DNA of 42,001 nucleotides from Lachnospiraceae bacterium (GTDB taxonomy: Bacteria > Bacillota > Clostridia > Lachnospirales > Lachnospiraceae): contig JAJBTQ010000011.1 of NCBI GenBank assembly GCA_020860755.1, forward strand, positions 1 to 42,001, written 5' to 3'. Both the position numbers and the translations under genes were made by a program. The stretch's first letter is position 1; the number at the start of each line of letters is the position of its first letter. Positions 32,625-40,903 of the stretch are shown piece after piece. Below the pieces are notes generated by a model, which was given only the letters and a program-made list of their open reading frames with translations, was not told the origin of the DNA and searched no databases.

Positions 32625-34139
32625 CTATTGCTCATATTTTTCCAAGAATTTTTTCTTTCTTTCGATCATCTCGTCCACCCGGTCGATATAGATCCCCACA
32701 TCTTTTACGTTCCCGACCCGCTCGATGCGGTTCCCTTGGTCGAAGACTGCTTTTGTCGTGGCCCCGGCGCCCAGCGCCAGGATCGTCTGCTTCTCCTCCA
32801 TGATCAGGATGTTGTAGATTCCCTCTTTGCCCGGTACGGCATAGCCGACGTTCTCAAAGTTGCCCGCCGTGTTTTTCTGCCGGTAGAGGTAGTAGGGAAA
32901 AAGGCCCATCTCCCGGCACCTTTTCGCCGTCAGGCGGATGATATCCCAAGTGTTCTCCATATGCAGATGTTCATAGTTCTCGTGCTCCATTCGAAGCTTC
33001 GCCGCGCGCTTTACCGCCAGGGAGTGCACCGTCACACTGTCCGGCCCGAGCCCGGCGATCTCTTCCATCGTATAGCGCACGTCGTCGATCGTCTCCTCCG
33101 GGAGACCCACAATGAGATCCATATTGATGTTGTCAAACCCCATCTCACGCGCCAGGAAAAAGGCCTGCCTCGTCTGTTCCACAGTGTGGTTGCGTCCGAT
33201 GAGCTTTAGAGTCTTCTCACACATGGTCTGCGGGTTGATCGAGATCCGGGAGACGTTGTGATTCAGCAGGATCTTAAGTTTCTCCCGCGTTATGCTGTCC
33301 GGACGTCCCGCCTCCACGGTGAATTCGAGAAGTCCGTTTTTTCCGTATGCGATCCGGCCTTCGGCGTCATTTAAGTGAAACTGCGCACCGATTTCGGCGA
33401 GCAGCCGATCCAGCTGCTTTGGTGAAAGCGAGGTCGGCGTCCCTCCCCCGATATAGACGGAGTTAACGCGCCTGTCACCCATCTGAAGCGCCATGGCTTC
33501 GATCTCCCGGCCAAGGGCATCTAAATACTCCTCCACCCGGTCACGCCACATCTCAATGGAAAAAGAAGGAAAGGAACAGTACAGACAGGTACTCGGACAA
33601 AACGGAATCCCAATGTAGAGACTGTATCCGTCTTCATAGTCGATGGCGGCAAGCAGCTTTTGCTCCCGCTTTGCGATCTCAATGCTTAAATCGATCTTCT
33701 CGTCCGTCGCAAGATAGGTCCCCCGCATATAGTCCCGGATCTCGTCGTTGGACTTTCCATCCTCCAGCATACTCATCGGGATCTTTACCGGCCGGATCCC
33801 GGTCAGCGTTCCCCAGGGAAGTGTCCGCCCGGAATAGTCCGAGAGCAGCCGGTACAGCGTCTGCTTTAAGCGGTTCTTTGTCTCCCTCCGGTCGGCAGGG
33901 TCTATGTCCACCTGCGCCTCTGCCGCCGCGTTGCCAGCCCCGGGGCCTTCGTACAGACTCATGCGGATGTCCCGCGCCCCGTAACGGATCACAAAAAGCA
34001 GCTCTGTCTCATCCGCCCGCTTAAGGAGCTCCTCCCGCGAAAAAACGCGCACCAAAACCTCCCGTCCCGGGAAAAACGCCTGGATCAGGGAGTGGATATC
34101 ATATTCAAAGTTTGCCTCGTTGATCGATGCAAGAATCAT
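32625..34139 (-). CDS. hemZ: HemZ-type coproporphyrinogen dehydrogenase (radical SAM)
   Basis: 504 residues. An N-terminal extension of about 165 residues precedes the radical-SAM core with C181-x3-C185-x2-C188 (CPSTCLYC) and the HemN-like segments YIGGGTPTSLS and NINMDLIVGLPEET. This long form matches Firmicute HemZ. Whether it truly oxidises coproporphyrinogen III is uncertain, since related HemW proteins are haem chaperones, and the window shows no other haem genes. It lies 34 bases upstream of hisS and 14 bases after the MBL gene. Confidence 0.9.
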   Translation of the reverse strand: MILASINEANFEYDIHSLIQAFFPGREVLVRVFSREELLKRADETELLFVIRYGARDIRMSLYEGPGAGNAAAEAQVDIDPADRRETKNRLKQTLYRLLSDYSGRTLPWGTLTGIRPVKIPMSMLEDGKSNDEIRDYMRGTYLATDEKIDLSIEIAKREQKLLAAIDYEDGYSLYIGIPFCPSTCLYCSFPSFSIEMWRDRVEEYLDALGREIEAMALQMGDRRVNSVYIGGGTPTSLSPKQLDRLLAEIGAQFHLNDAEGRIAYGKNGLLEFTVEAGRPDSITREKLKILLNHNVSRISINPQTMCEKTLKLIGRNHTVEQTRQAFFLAREMGFDNINMDLIVGLPEETIDDVRYTMEEIAGLGPDSVTVHSLAVKRAAKLRMEHENYEHLHMENTWDIIRLTAKRCREMGLFPYYLYRQKNTAGNFENVGYAVPGKEGIYNILIMEEKQTILALGAGATTKAVFDQGNRIERVGNVKDVGIYIDRVDEMIERKKKFLEKYEQ

Positions 34140-34153
34140 ATCTGTCTAAGCGG

Positions 34154-34783
34154 TCACAGAAACGGGTTGTAGTTGATCTCCTGCCCGATGGTCGTGTTCA
34201 TCATGTGTCCCGGATAGACTTCGGTATCCCGGGGAAGGGTGAGCAGCTTCTCACGGATGGCCTGTACCAGCTGACTCATACTGCCCTGCGGAAAATCCGT
34301 CCTCCCGATGGAGCCGCAAAACAGCGCGTCTCCGGAAAAAAGTGCCTTGTTTTCCGGAAGATAGTAGCACGCGCCTCCGGGGGTATGACCCGGCGTGAAA
34401 AGCACCCGGATCGGGAACCCGGCCAGTTCAAGCTCCTGCCCGTCTTTTAAGAAAACATCCGCCTCGTAGGTCTCCGGGACTCCAAACATAAGAGATCCAT
34501 TGATCTCGGGATCCGTTAACGTGGCACGCTCCGCTTCGTGGACGTAGACCGGGATATCATAGGCATCCCTTAACTCTTTCGCGTCGTGCGCGTGGTCGTA
34601 GTGAGCATGCGTCAATAAGATCGCCACCGGCTTTAAGCCGTTCTTTTCTATGTGCCTCTCAAGCAGAGGGGCATCCCCGCCCGGATCCACGATAAGCGTC
34701 TCCTTTGTATCCGTATTGACCAGAAGATAACAGTTTGTCTCGATCTCCCCCACGTTAAATTCAAAAATCTGTAAATCCGCCAT
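34154..34783 (-). CDS. Metallo-beta-lactamase-fold hydrolase (glyoxalase II-like)
   Basis: 209 residues with the metal motif THAHYDH (H59, H61, D63, H64), TPGHTPGG, FSGDALF and a C-terminal PGH. It resembles small glyoxalase II-type or YcbL hydrolases acting on thioesters; the physiological substrate is unknown. Start at 34783: AAAGG lies 8 bases upstream, and this avoids overlapping the end of rel. It sits between rel and hemZ, an order I associate with Lachnospiraceae. Confidence 0.9.
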   Translation of the reverse strand: MADLQIFEFNVGEIETNCYLLVNTDTKETLIVDPGGDAPLLERHIEKNGLKPVAILLTHAHYDHAHDAKELRDAYDIPVYVHEAERATLTDPEINGSLMFGVPETYEADVFLKDGQELELAGFPIRVLFTPGHTPGGACYYLPENKALFSGDALFCGSIGRTDFPQGSMSQLVQAIREKLLTLPRDTEVYPGHMMNTTIGQEINYNPFL

Positions 34784-34805
34784 ATGTATTCCTTTCCCGG
34801 ACAGC

Positions 34806-37127
34806 CTACGCCGTTGTCCGTTCGATATCAAAAATGCTCTCTACCTGCCGCAGCCGCTCCGTCACAGAGGCAAGCTCATTCGTCCCGCGCGTCCGAAACG
34901 AGACCGTGATCGTCGCGACGCCCCGCTTGTTCGTCCGGGAATTGATGGAGACGATATCGATATCGCGCTCCGAAAAGACTCTGGAGATATCCACCATCAG
35001 GCCGGTGCGGTTGTTCGCGTAGATCTTGATCTCCGCCAGATATTTTTCCGGCCTGTCGTTCACATCCGCTGTTTCCTCCTGCCACTCCGCGTCGATTAGG
35101 CGGTCCCTGTCGTAATCGGGCAGCTCCGTGATGTTCGGGCAGTCGGTCCGATGAATGGAGACCCCACGCCCTCTGGTCACAAAGCCGATGATGTCATCTC
35201 CCGGCACCGGTCCGCAGCACTTGGCAAACCGCACCGCCACATCAGACAGACCCTTTACGACGATCCCGCTCTGTCTGCGGCCGCGGCCCTCGCCTGCGCT
35301 CTTCCGGTCCTCTTTAAACGATTCCTCCAGCTGCTCATCGGTCAGATCGGTCTTCTCCTCCTGCTTAAGCTGCATGCGGTTTATGACCTGCGCTTCGGAG
35401 AGACCCCCGTAGCCGACAGCGGCCAGCACGGAATTCCAGTCCCGAAGCCCGTATCGCTTCTGTACCTGCTCCTGAAACTCCGGCTTATTGATCTCGGAAA
35501 AATCGATCCCTTTCCCCTTGCAGTAGTTTGCCAGAAGCTCTTTGCCGTGGAGGATGTTTTCCTCTTTATACTCCTGCCGGAACCACTGATTGATCTTGCT
35601 TCGGGCCTGCGGACTTTTCACGATCTTTAACCAGTCCCTGCTCGGCCCCTTGGAATTGACGGAGGTCACGATCTCGATCTGATCTCCGTTGTGAATGATG
35701 TAATCGATCGGAACCAGCTTCCCATTGACCCGGGCACCGACCATCCGGTTGCCGACCGCACTGTGGATGCTGTAGGCAAAATCGATCGGCGTGGAACCCG
35801 CCGGCAGATTCTTAACATCCCCGTTCGGGGTAAAACAAAACACAGAGTCCGCGAACAGGTCCAAGTCCGTCTTTAAGAGGTTTAAGAACTCTTCGTTGTC
35901 CGTTCCCTGCTGCCAGTCGAGGATCTGACGCAGCCATGACAGCTTCTCTTCCTCGCCGCTGATGGCATTTCCAACCGTGTCTTCCTTGTATTTCCAGTGC
36001 GCCGCGATACCGAACTCGGCAGTACGGTTCATCTCCTCTGTCCGGATCTGGATCTCAAACGGAGTGCCGCCCGGCCCGATCAGCGTCGAGTGGAGCGACT
36101 GATACATGTTCGGCTTCGGCATGGCGATATAGTCTTTAAAGCGCCCCGGGATCGGCGTATATTTCTCATGGATCACGCCGAGCGCGGCATAGCAGTCCTT
36201 CACGTCCGCGACAATGATGCGGATCGCGAACAGGTCGTAGATCGCATCCAGAGTCTTGCCCTGACGCTGCATCTTTTTATAAATGCTGAAAAAGTGCTTG
36301 GCCCGGCCGAGGACCGTCGCCTTTATGTTGGCGCGCCTGAGCAGAAGGCTGACATCCTCCGTTAAGAAGGCGACATGCTCTTCCCGCTCGATCTTTTTCT
36401 GGTCGATCTTGTCCACCAGTTCGTAGTAGGCATCCGGGTCCAGATATTTGAGGGACAGATCATCCAGCTCGACCTTGATCCGGGAGATCCCGAGCCTCTG
36501 CGCGATCGGGGAATAGATATCCAGCGTCTCACGGGCCTTTTCCTTCTGCTTTTCCGGGGTCATGTACTGGAGTGTCCGCATGTTGTGCAGGCGGTCCGCC
36601 AGCTTAATGATAATGACGCGGATGTCCTTTGCCATCGCGAGAAACATCTTTCTTAAGTTCTCGGCCTGCACCTCGACTTTATCCGCGTCATAAGACAGCT
36701 GGCCCAGCTTGGTCACGCCGTCCACCAACAGGGCGACCTCGGGCCCGAACTGCTCCGTGATCTCTTTTTCCGTAAGGCCCGTATCCTCCACCACATCGTG
36801 GAGCAGACCGGCCACGATCGTCTCCTTGTCCATCTCCAGCTCCGCCAGGATGATCGCCACATAAAGCGGATGGGTGATGTAGGGCTCTCCGGACTTTCTG
36901 CACTGACCGGCATGGGCTTTTTCCGCCACCTGATACGCCTTCTCCACCAGCGAGATATCCTCGGACGGATGATACTTGCGAATCGTGTCCAAAAGCTGCT
37001 CATAGAGCTTCTCCGGCGGCACAAAGTCATTGATCTCGACAAGGGGCGTTTCCTTCGGGACGAGATACGTATCGTCATCTATCATTTTTTCCTGTAAAAC
37101 AGGGCCATTTTCCTTAACTTCACTCAT
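34806..37127 (-). CDS. relA: Bifunctional (p)ppGpp synthetase/hydrolase
   Basis: 773-residue long RSH protein. HD hydrolase domain at about 60-215 with H86 and H110-D111 (LLHDVVEDTG), intact. Synthetase domain at about 255-400 with GRFKDYIAMPKPN: the R329-F-K-D332 signature marks a bifunctional enzyme. TGS domain (about 450-515, CFTPNGDVKNLPAGST), a helical/zinc-finger region (RFAKCCGPVPGDDI) and a C-terminal ACT domain (about 695-773). It sets alarmone levels on amino-acid starvation; sharing a transcript with hisS and aspS is functionally apt. GGTGAG precedes the ATG closely. Confidence 0.96.
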   Translation of the reverse strand: MSEVKENGPVLQEKMIDDDTYLVPKETPLVEINDFVPPEKLYEQLLDTIRKYHPSEDISLVEKAYQVAEKAHAGQCRKSGEPYITHPLYVAIILAELEMDKETIVAGLLHDVVEDTGLTEKEITEQFGPEVALLVDGVTKLGQLSYDADKVEVQAENLRKMFLAMAKDIRVIIIKLADRLHNMRTLQYMTPEKQKEKARETLDIYSPIAQRLGISRIKVELDDLSLKYLDPDAYYELVDKIDQKKIEREEHVAFLTEDVSLLLRRANIKATVLGRAKHFFSIYKKMQRQGKTLDAIYDLFAIRIIVADVKDCYAALGVIHEKYTPIPGRFKDYIAMPKPNMYQSLHSTLIGPGGTPFEIQIRTEEMNRTAEFGIAAHWKYKEDTVGNAISGEEEKLSWLRQILDWQQGTDNEEFLNLLKTDLDLFADSVFCFTPNGDVKNLPAGSTPIDFAYSIHSAVGNRMVGARVNGKLVPIDYIIHNGDQIEIVTSVNSKGPSRDWLKIVKSPQARSKINQWFRQEYKEENILHGKELLANYCKGKGIDFSEINKPEFQEQVQKRYGLRDWNSVLAAVGYGGLSEAQVINRMQLKQEEKTDLTDEQLEESFKEDRKSAGEGRGRRQSGIVVKGLSDVAVRFAKCCGPVPGDDIIGFVTRGRGVSIHRTDCPNITELPDYDRDRLIDAEWQEETADVNDRPEKYLAEIKIYANNRTGLMVDISRVFSERDIDIVSINSRTNKRGVATITVSFRTRGTNELASVTERLRQVESIFDIERTTA

Positions 37128-37147
37128 AATCTCACCTATATTTCTTG

Positions 37148-37176
37148 ATTATAATTACTTTGTGTGAAAAAATCAA
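37148..37176 (-). promoter_or_regulatory. Promoter of the rel-hisS-aspS run
   Basis: TTGATT (37171-37176), 17 bases, perfect TATAAT (37148-37153) on the minus strand, about 20 bases before the start codon. Confidence 0.8.
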
Positions 37177-37197
37177 CAATATTAGTTCGGCGTCCAC

Positions 37198-37226
37198 TTG
37201 CGCCCCCAAAGAAATTCAGGTATGAT
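37198..37226 (+). promoter_or_regulatory. Promoter of the cyclophilin gene
   Basis: TTGCGC (37198-37203), 17 bases, TATGAT (37221-37226), divergent from the rel promoter. Confidence 0.65.
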
Positions 37227-37249
37227 TACGAAAAAAGGAGGACATTACT

Positions 37250-37771
37250 ATGGCACAGAATCCGATCGTCACCATCGAAATGGAAAACGGTGACATCATA
37301 AAAGCGGAGCTCTATCCCGAGATCGCTCCGAACACAGTAAACAACTTTATCTCTCTGGCAGGTCAGGGCTTTTACGACGGACTGATCTTTCACCGCGTTA
37401 TCCCGGGATTTATGATCCAGGGCGGTGACCCGATGGGAACCGGCGCGGGAGGCCCCGGCTACTCCATCAGGGGAGAGTTTGCCAGCAACGGCTTTGAAAA
37501 CGATCTGGCGCACGATCCGGGCGTTATGTCCATGGCGCGCACCATGGATCCCGACTCCGCGGGAAGCCAGTTTTTTATCATGCACGCGAAGGCACCGCAC
37601 TTGGACGGCGAATATGCCGCCTTCGGCAAGGTGACCGAGGGAATGGACGCCGTCGATGCGATCGCGACGGTAAAGACCGACTGGAATGACAAGCCGAATA
37701 GAGATCAAAGGATCAAATCGATAACAGTCGAGACATTTGGGGTCGACTATCCCGAGCCGGAAAAATGCTGA
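37250..37771 (+). CDS. Cyclophilin-type peptidyl-prolyl isomerase
   Basis: 173-residue cytoplasmic cyclophilin that speeds proline cis-trans isomerisation during folding. The active-site stretch FHRVIPGFMIQGGDP (R49, F54, Q57) is complete, followed by GSQFFIMH and the AFGKVTEGMD strand. There is no signal peptide. AAGGAGG lies 8 bases before the ATG. Single-gene unit. Confidence 0.96.
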   Translation: MAQNPIVTIEMENGDIIKAELYPEIAPNTVNNFISLAGQGFYDGLIFHRVIPGFMIQGGDPMGTGAGGPGYSIRGEFASNGFENDLAHDPGVMSMARTMDPDSAGSQFFIMHAKAPHLDGEYAAFGKVTEGMDAVDAIATVKTDWNDKPNRDQRIKSITVETFGVDYPEPEKC

Positions 37772-37816
37772 CAGCCGTGGGGCGGGATTTGTCTGACCGG
37801 TTCGAAATAAAAAGAC

Positions 37817-38506
37817 TCACAGGATCTGCACGATCACGGCCGCTCCGATCACGGTGAGAACACCGGAGACGACGAGAGAGAGGCTGCTCATGGCGCCCTC
37901 CACTTCGCCCATCTCCATGGCTTTGGTCGTGCCGATCGCATGGGACGCGGATCCGATCCCGACCCCTTTCGCGATCGGATCTGTGATGTGAAAGAGCCGG
38001 CAGATCCAGCCGGCACAGATGTTGCCGAAGATGCCGGACAGGATGATGACGGCCGCCGTAATGGACGCATAGCCGCCAAGTTCCTCGGATATTCCCATCC
38101 CGATGGCCGTGGTGACAGACTTCGGAAGGAAGGTGATCCACTCGCTTCGGGAGAAGTGAAACAATGCTGCCAGCACCGTGATGCTTACAAGACTCACCAC
38201 CACGCCGGATACGATCCCGGCCATAACAGCCGCCAGATTTTTCTTAAGCAGCGTAAACTGTCTGTGCAGCGGGATGGCAAGGCTTACCGTGGCGGGGGTT
38301 AAGAGGTAGCTGATGTACTGTGCGCCATGTTCATAAGTACCATAGTCGATATGGCAGACGACTAAGAACACGATCACGATCACGACAGCGATCAAAAGCG
38401 GATTTAAGATCGCCAGCTTCCACTTCCTTTGAATCAGGGTGCCTGCGCCGTAGGCCAGCAGGCTTAAGACAACGCCGAAAAATACGGACTCTTCAAAAAA
38501 TACCAT
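37817..38506 (-). CDS. lrgB: LrgB/CidB-family membrane protein
   Basis: 229 residues, about seven or eight membrane helices. Family signatures LLTPATVSLAIPLH, LPKSVTTAIGM and GSASHAIGTTKA. With LrgA it modulates murein-hydrolase activity and, in several Firmicutes, moves small carboxylates such as pyruvate. The start overlaps the lrgA stop (TGATG). No LytSR-type regulator is in view. Confidence 0.93.
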   Translation of the reverse strand: MVFFEESVFFGVVLSLLAYGAGTLIQRKWKLAILNPLLIAVVIVIVFLVVCHIDYGTYEHGAQYISYLLTPATVSLAIPLHRQFTLLKKNLAAVMAGIVSGVVVSLVSITVLAALFHFSRSEWITFLPKSVTTAIGMGISEELGGYASITAAVIILSGIFGNICAGWICRLFHITDPIAKGVGIGSASHAIGTTKAMEMGEVEGAMSSLSLVVSGVLTVIGAAVIVQIL

Positions 38507-38877
38507 CAGTCCGCCTCCTTTCCGGCGTTCTTTTTGCGCCTGTTTATGACGAGCTGGGTCACGCCTCCCGATACCGCCATGACGACGAACGTGGAGATCA
38601 CCAGCGTGATCAGATATGTCAGCCAGGAAGACTGTAAGATGTCCCAGGAATCCATGATGCCCACGACAGCGGGAATGAAAAGGATCGGCATGATCCGGAC
38701 AAGAAACAGGCCGGTCTCAGCCACAGCTTTTTCCGGGAGGATGCCGAACTCCAAAAACAAAAACAGCAGCACGATCCCGTAAATGCTGGCCGGTACCGGC
38801 AGCGGGATAAAAAAATGCAGCACTTCCCCTGCGAAGGAAAAGGCAAGAATGATCAAAAATTGCCATACATATTTCAT
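38506..38877 (-). CDS. lrgA: LrgA/CidA-family holin-like protein
   Basis: 123 residues with four membrane helices. The LPVPASIYGIVLLFLFLEFG segment and the VRIMPILFIPAVVGIMD segment are characteristic. Small holin-like partner of LrgB, coupled by a TGATG overlap. It begins 47 bases after glgB with no terminator between, so it may be read from the glgB transcript. The ribosome site (AGAGAG) is weak. Confidence 0.92.
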   Translation of the reverse strand: MKYVWQFLIILAFSFAGEVLHFFIPLPVPASIYGIVLLFLFLEFGILPEKAVAETGLFLVRIMPILFIPAVVGIMDSWDILQSSWLTYLITLVISTFVVMAVSGGVTQLVINRRKKNAGKEAD

Positions 38878-38924
38878 AAAAAAGGAATCTCTCTTTAAAA
38901 GGCGACTCGTCCCGGCGACGATTT

Positions 38925-40820
38925 CTAGAACTTAAACACCGCGATCCCATACGGATCCAGCGGATAGGCAAACGAGAAGTCCCGGTTGTCGCAGGGGCTC
39001 TTCTCCGCCTCATAGACGGTCTCATGCTCGCGCCCGGTCCCTCCGAACCTCGTCTCACTTCCGTCCAGAACAAGGGTATATTTCTTCTTCTTCGGCACGC
39101 CGACCCGGTAGTCCGACCGCTCCATCGGAGAGAAGTTGATGACGAAAAGCAGATTGTTGCGCCCGGTCTTGCCGTGACGCACAAAGCTGAAGATATTGCG
39201 GTAACCGTCGTCGGCGTTGATCCACTCAAATCCCTCCGGCCGGTCATCCAGCTGATACATGGCGGGATAGCGTTGGTAGAGGGCGTTAAGAGCCTTTACA
39301 AACTCCTGCAGCTGCGCATGATGCGGCTCCGCTAAGAGATACCAGTCCAGCTCGCGCTCCTCACTCCACTCGGAGAGCTGCCCGAACTCGCCGCCCATAA
39401 ACAGCAGTTTTTTCCCGGGGTGCCCCGCCATAAACGTATAGCCGCACATCAGGTTGCGATACTTGTCGATGCCGAGCCCCGGCATCTTAGTCAGCATGGA
39501 ACACTTTAGATGAACCACCTCGTCGTGCGAGAGCACGAGGATGTACTTCTCACTGTAGGCATAGGTCATCGCGAACGTCATCTTGTTGTGGTTGTCCTTG
39601 CGGAAGAAGGGATCCAGCTTCATGTAGTCCAAAAAGTCGTGCATCCACCCCATGTTCCACTTATAGGTAAAATGCAGTCCCCCGTCCTTCGCGTTGCCGG
39701 TCACCATCGGCCATGCCGTGGACTCCTCCGCGATCATGGCGACTCCGTTGTTGCGCCCACAGATCAAGGTATTCAAGTGCCGGAACAGTTCAATGGCATC
39801 CAGGTTCTGGTTGCCGCCGTACTCATTGGCCACCCACTGGCCGTCGCGTTTCCCGTAGTCCAGATAGAGCATGGACGCCACGGCATCCACCCGAAGGCCG
39901 TCCACATGATACTGCTCGACCCACATCAGGGCGCTGCCCAGAAGGAAATTTTTCACCTCGGTCTTGGAGTAGTCAAAGACCTTTGTTCCCCAGTCCGGCT
40001 GTTCGCCTTTTCTCGTATCCGCGTACTCATACAGGCAGGTGCCGTCAAACTCGGACAGCCCATGAGCATCCCGCGGAAAATGCGCCGGTACCCAGTCCAA
40101 GATCACGCCGATCTTCTTCTTGTGCAGATAGTTCACCAGATAGGCGAAATCCTCCGGCGGGCCGTAGCGGGACGTCGGTGCATAGTAACCTGTCACCTGA
40201 TAGCCCCAGGACCCGTCGAACGGGTACTCGGAGATCCCCATGAGCTCCACATGGGTATATCCCATCTCCTTGACATAGTCCGCCAAAGTCACGGCCAGCT
40301 CGCGGTAGCTGTAAAAGCCTTCATCCTCCGTGTGGCCGGGGTGGCGCATCCAGGAACCCGGGTGCACCTCATAGATGTTCATCGGCTTCTCATAGATATT
40401 CTCGGTCTCGGCGCGGGCCTTCATCCAGGCGTCGTCCGACCACTTAAGCCGGCTGATATCCGCCACGCGGGACGCGGTGCCCGGACGCAGCTCCGCCCAG
40501 TTGGCATAGGGGTCGGCCTTGTACAGCTTGCGCCCGTCCTGTGCCAGGATCAGGTACTTGTAGTAATCCCCCACCTTCACACCCGGGATAAACAGCTCAT
40601 AGATCCCGTTCGGTTCGAGCCGCTCCATCTCGTATTCGGTCTCGTTCCAGTCGTTAAACGACCCGATGACCCACACGCATCTGGCATTCGGTGCCCAAAC
40701 GGCAAAGCGCACACCGTCTTCCCCACTCTCTGTCACAGGGTGGGCTCCCAACTTTTTATAGATGTCATAGTGCACTCCCGTGCCAAACAGGTACATATCA
40801 TACTCTGTGATATTCGCCAT
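38925..40820 (-). CDS. glgB: 1,4-alpha-glucan (glycogen) branching enzyme
   Basis: 631 residues. CBM48 domain at the start (VRFAVWAPNARCVWVIGSFN), GH13 barrel with nucleophile D312 (DGLRVDAVAS), acid/base E365 (MIAEEST) and the transition-state pair H432-D433 (LSHDE), then a C-terminal all-beta domain. It makes alpha-1,6 branches in glycogen. The start at 40820 has CGGAGG 7 bases upstream; the frame is open to 40868 but reads through a hairpin without a ribosome site. No other glg genes are in the window. Confidence 0.96.
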   Translation of the reverse strand: MANITEYDMYLFGTGVHYDIYKKLGAHPVTESGEDGVRFAVWAPNARCVWVIGSFNDWNETEYEMERLEPNGIYELFIPGVKVGDYYKYLILAQDGRKLYKADPYANWAELRPGTASRVADISRLKWSDDAWMKARAETENIYEKPMNIYEVHPGSWMRHPGHTEDEGFYSYRELAVTLADYVKEMGYTHVELMGISEYPFDGSWGYQVTGYYAPTSRYGPPEDFAYLVNYLHKKKIGVILDWVPAHFPRDAHGLSEFDGTCLYEYADTRKGEQPDWGTKVFDYSKTEVKNFLLGSALMWVEQYHVDGLRVDAVASMLYLDYGKRDGQWVANEYGGNQNLDAIELFRHLNTLICGRNNGVAMIAEESTAWPMVTGNAKDGGLHFTYKWNMGWMHDFLDYMKLDPFFRKDNHNKMTFAMTYAYSEKYILVLSHDEVVHLKCSMLTKMPGLGIDKYRNLMCGYTFMAGHPGKKLLFMGGEFGQLSEWSEERELDWYLLAEPHHAQLQEFVKALNALYQRYPAMYQLDDRPEGFEWINADDGYRNIFSFVRHGKTGRNNLLFVINFSPMERSDYRVGVPKKKKYTLVLDGSETRFGGTGREHETVYEAEKSPCDNRDFSFAYPLDPYGIAVFKF

Positions 40821-40831
40821 GCCGCATCCTC

Positions 40832-40875
40832 CGATAAAATTGCGCGGCCCGCACGAATCCCGTGCCAAGCCGCGC
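40832..40875 (-). terminator. Nested hairpin before glgB, terminator or attenuator
   Basis: GCGCGGC (40869-40875 on the minus strand) pairs with GCCGCGC (40842-40848), and GCACG/CGTGC pair inside it. AATTTTATC follows. It lies between the AAA ATPase stop and the glgB ribosome site. The weak U tract would allow read-through. Confidence 0.6.
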
Positions 40876-40903
40876 TACAAACTCACTTTACTGTTTTAAA
40901 GAC

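Noticed and set aside
32591-32640. T-box leader before hisS/aspS
   Set aside because: The gap to hemZ is 34 bases, far too short, and hisS is inside an operon.
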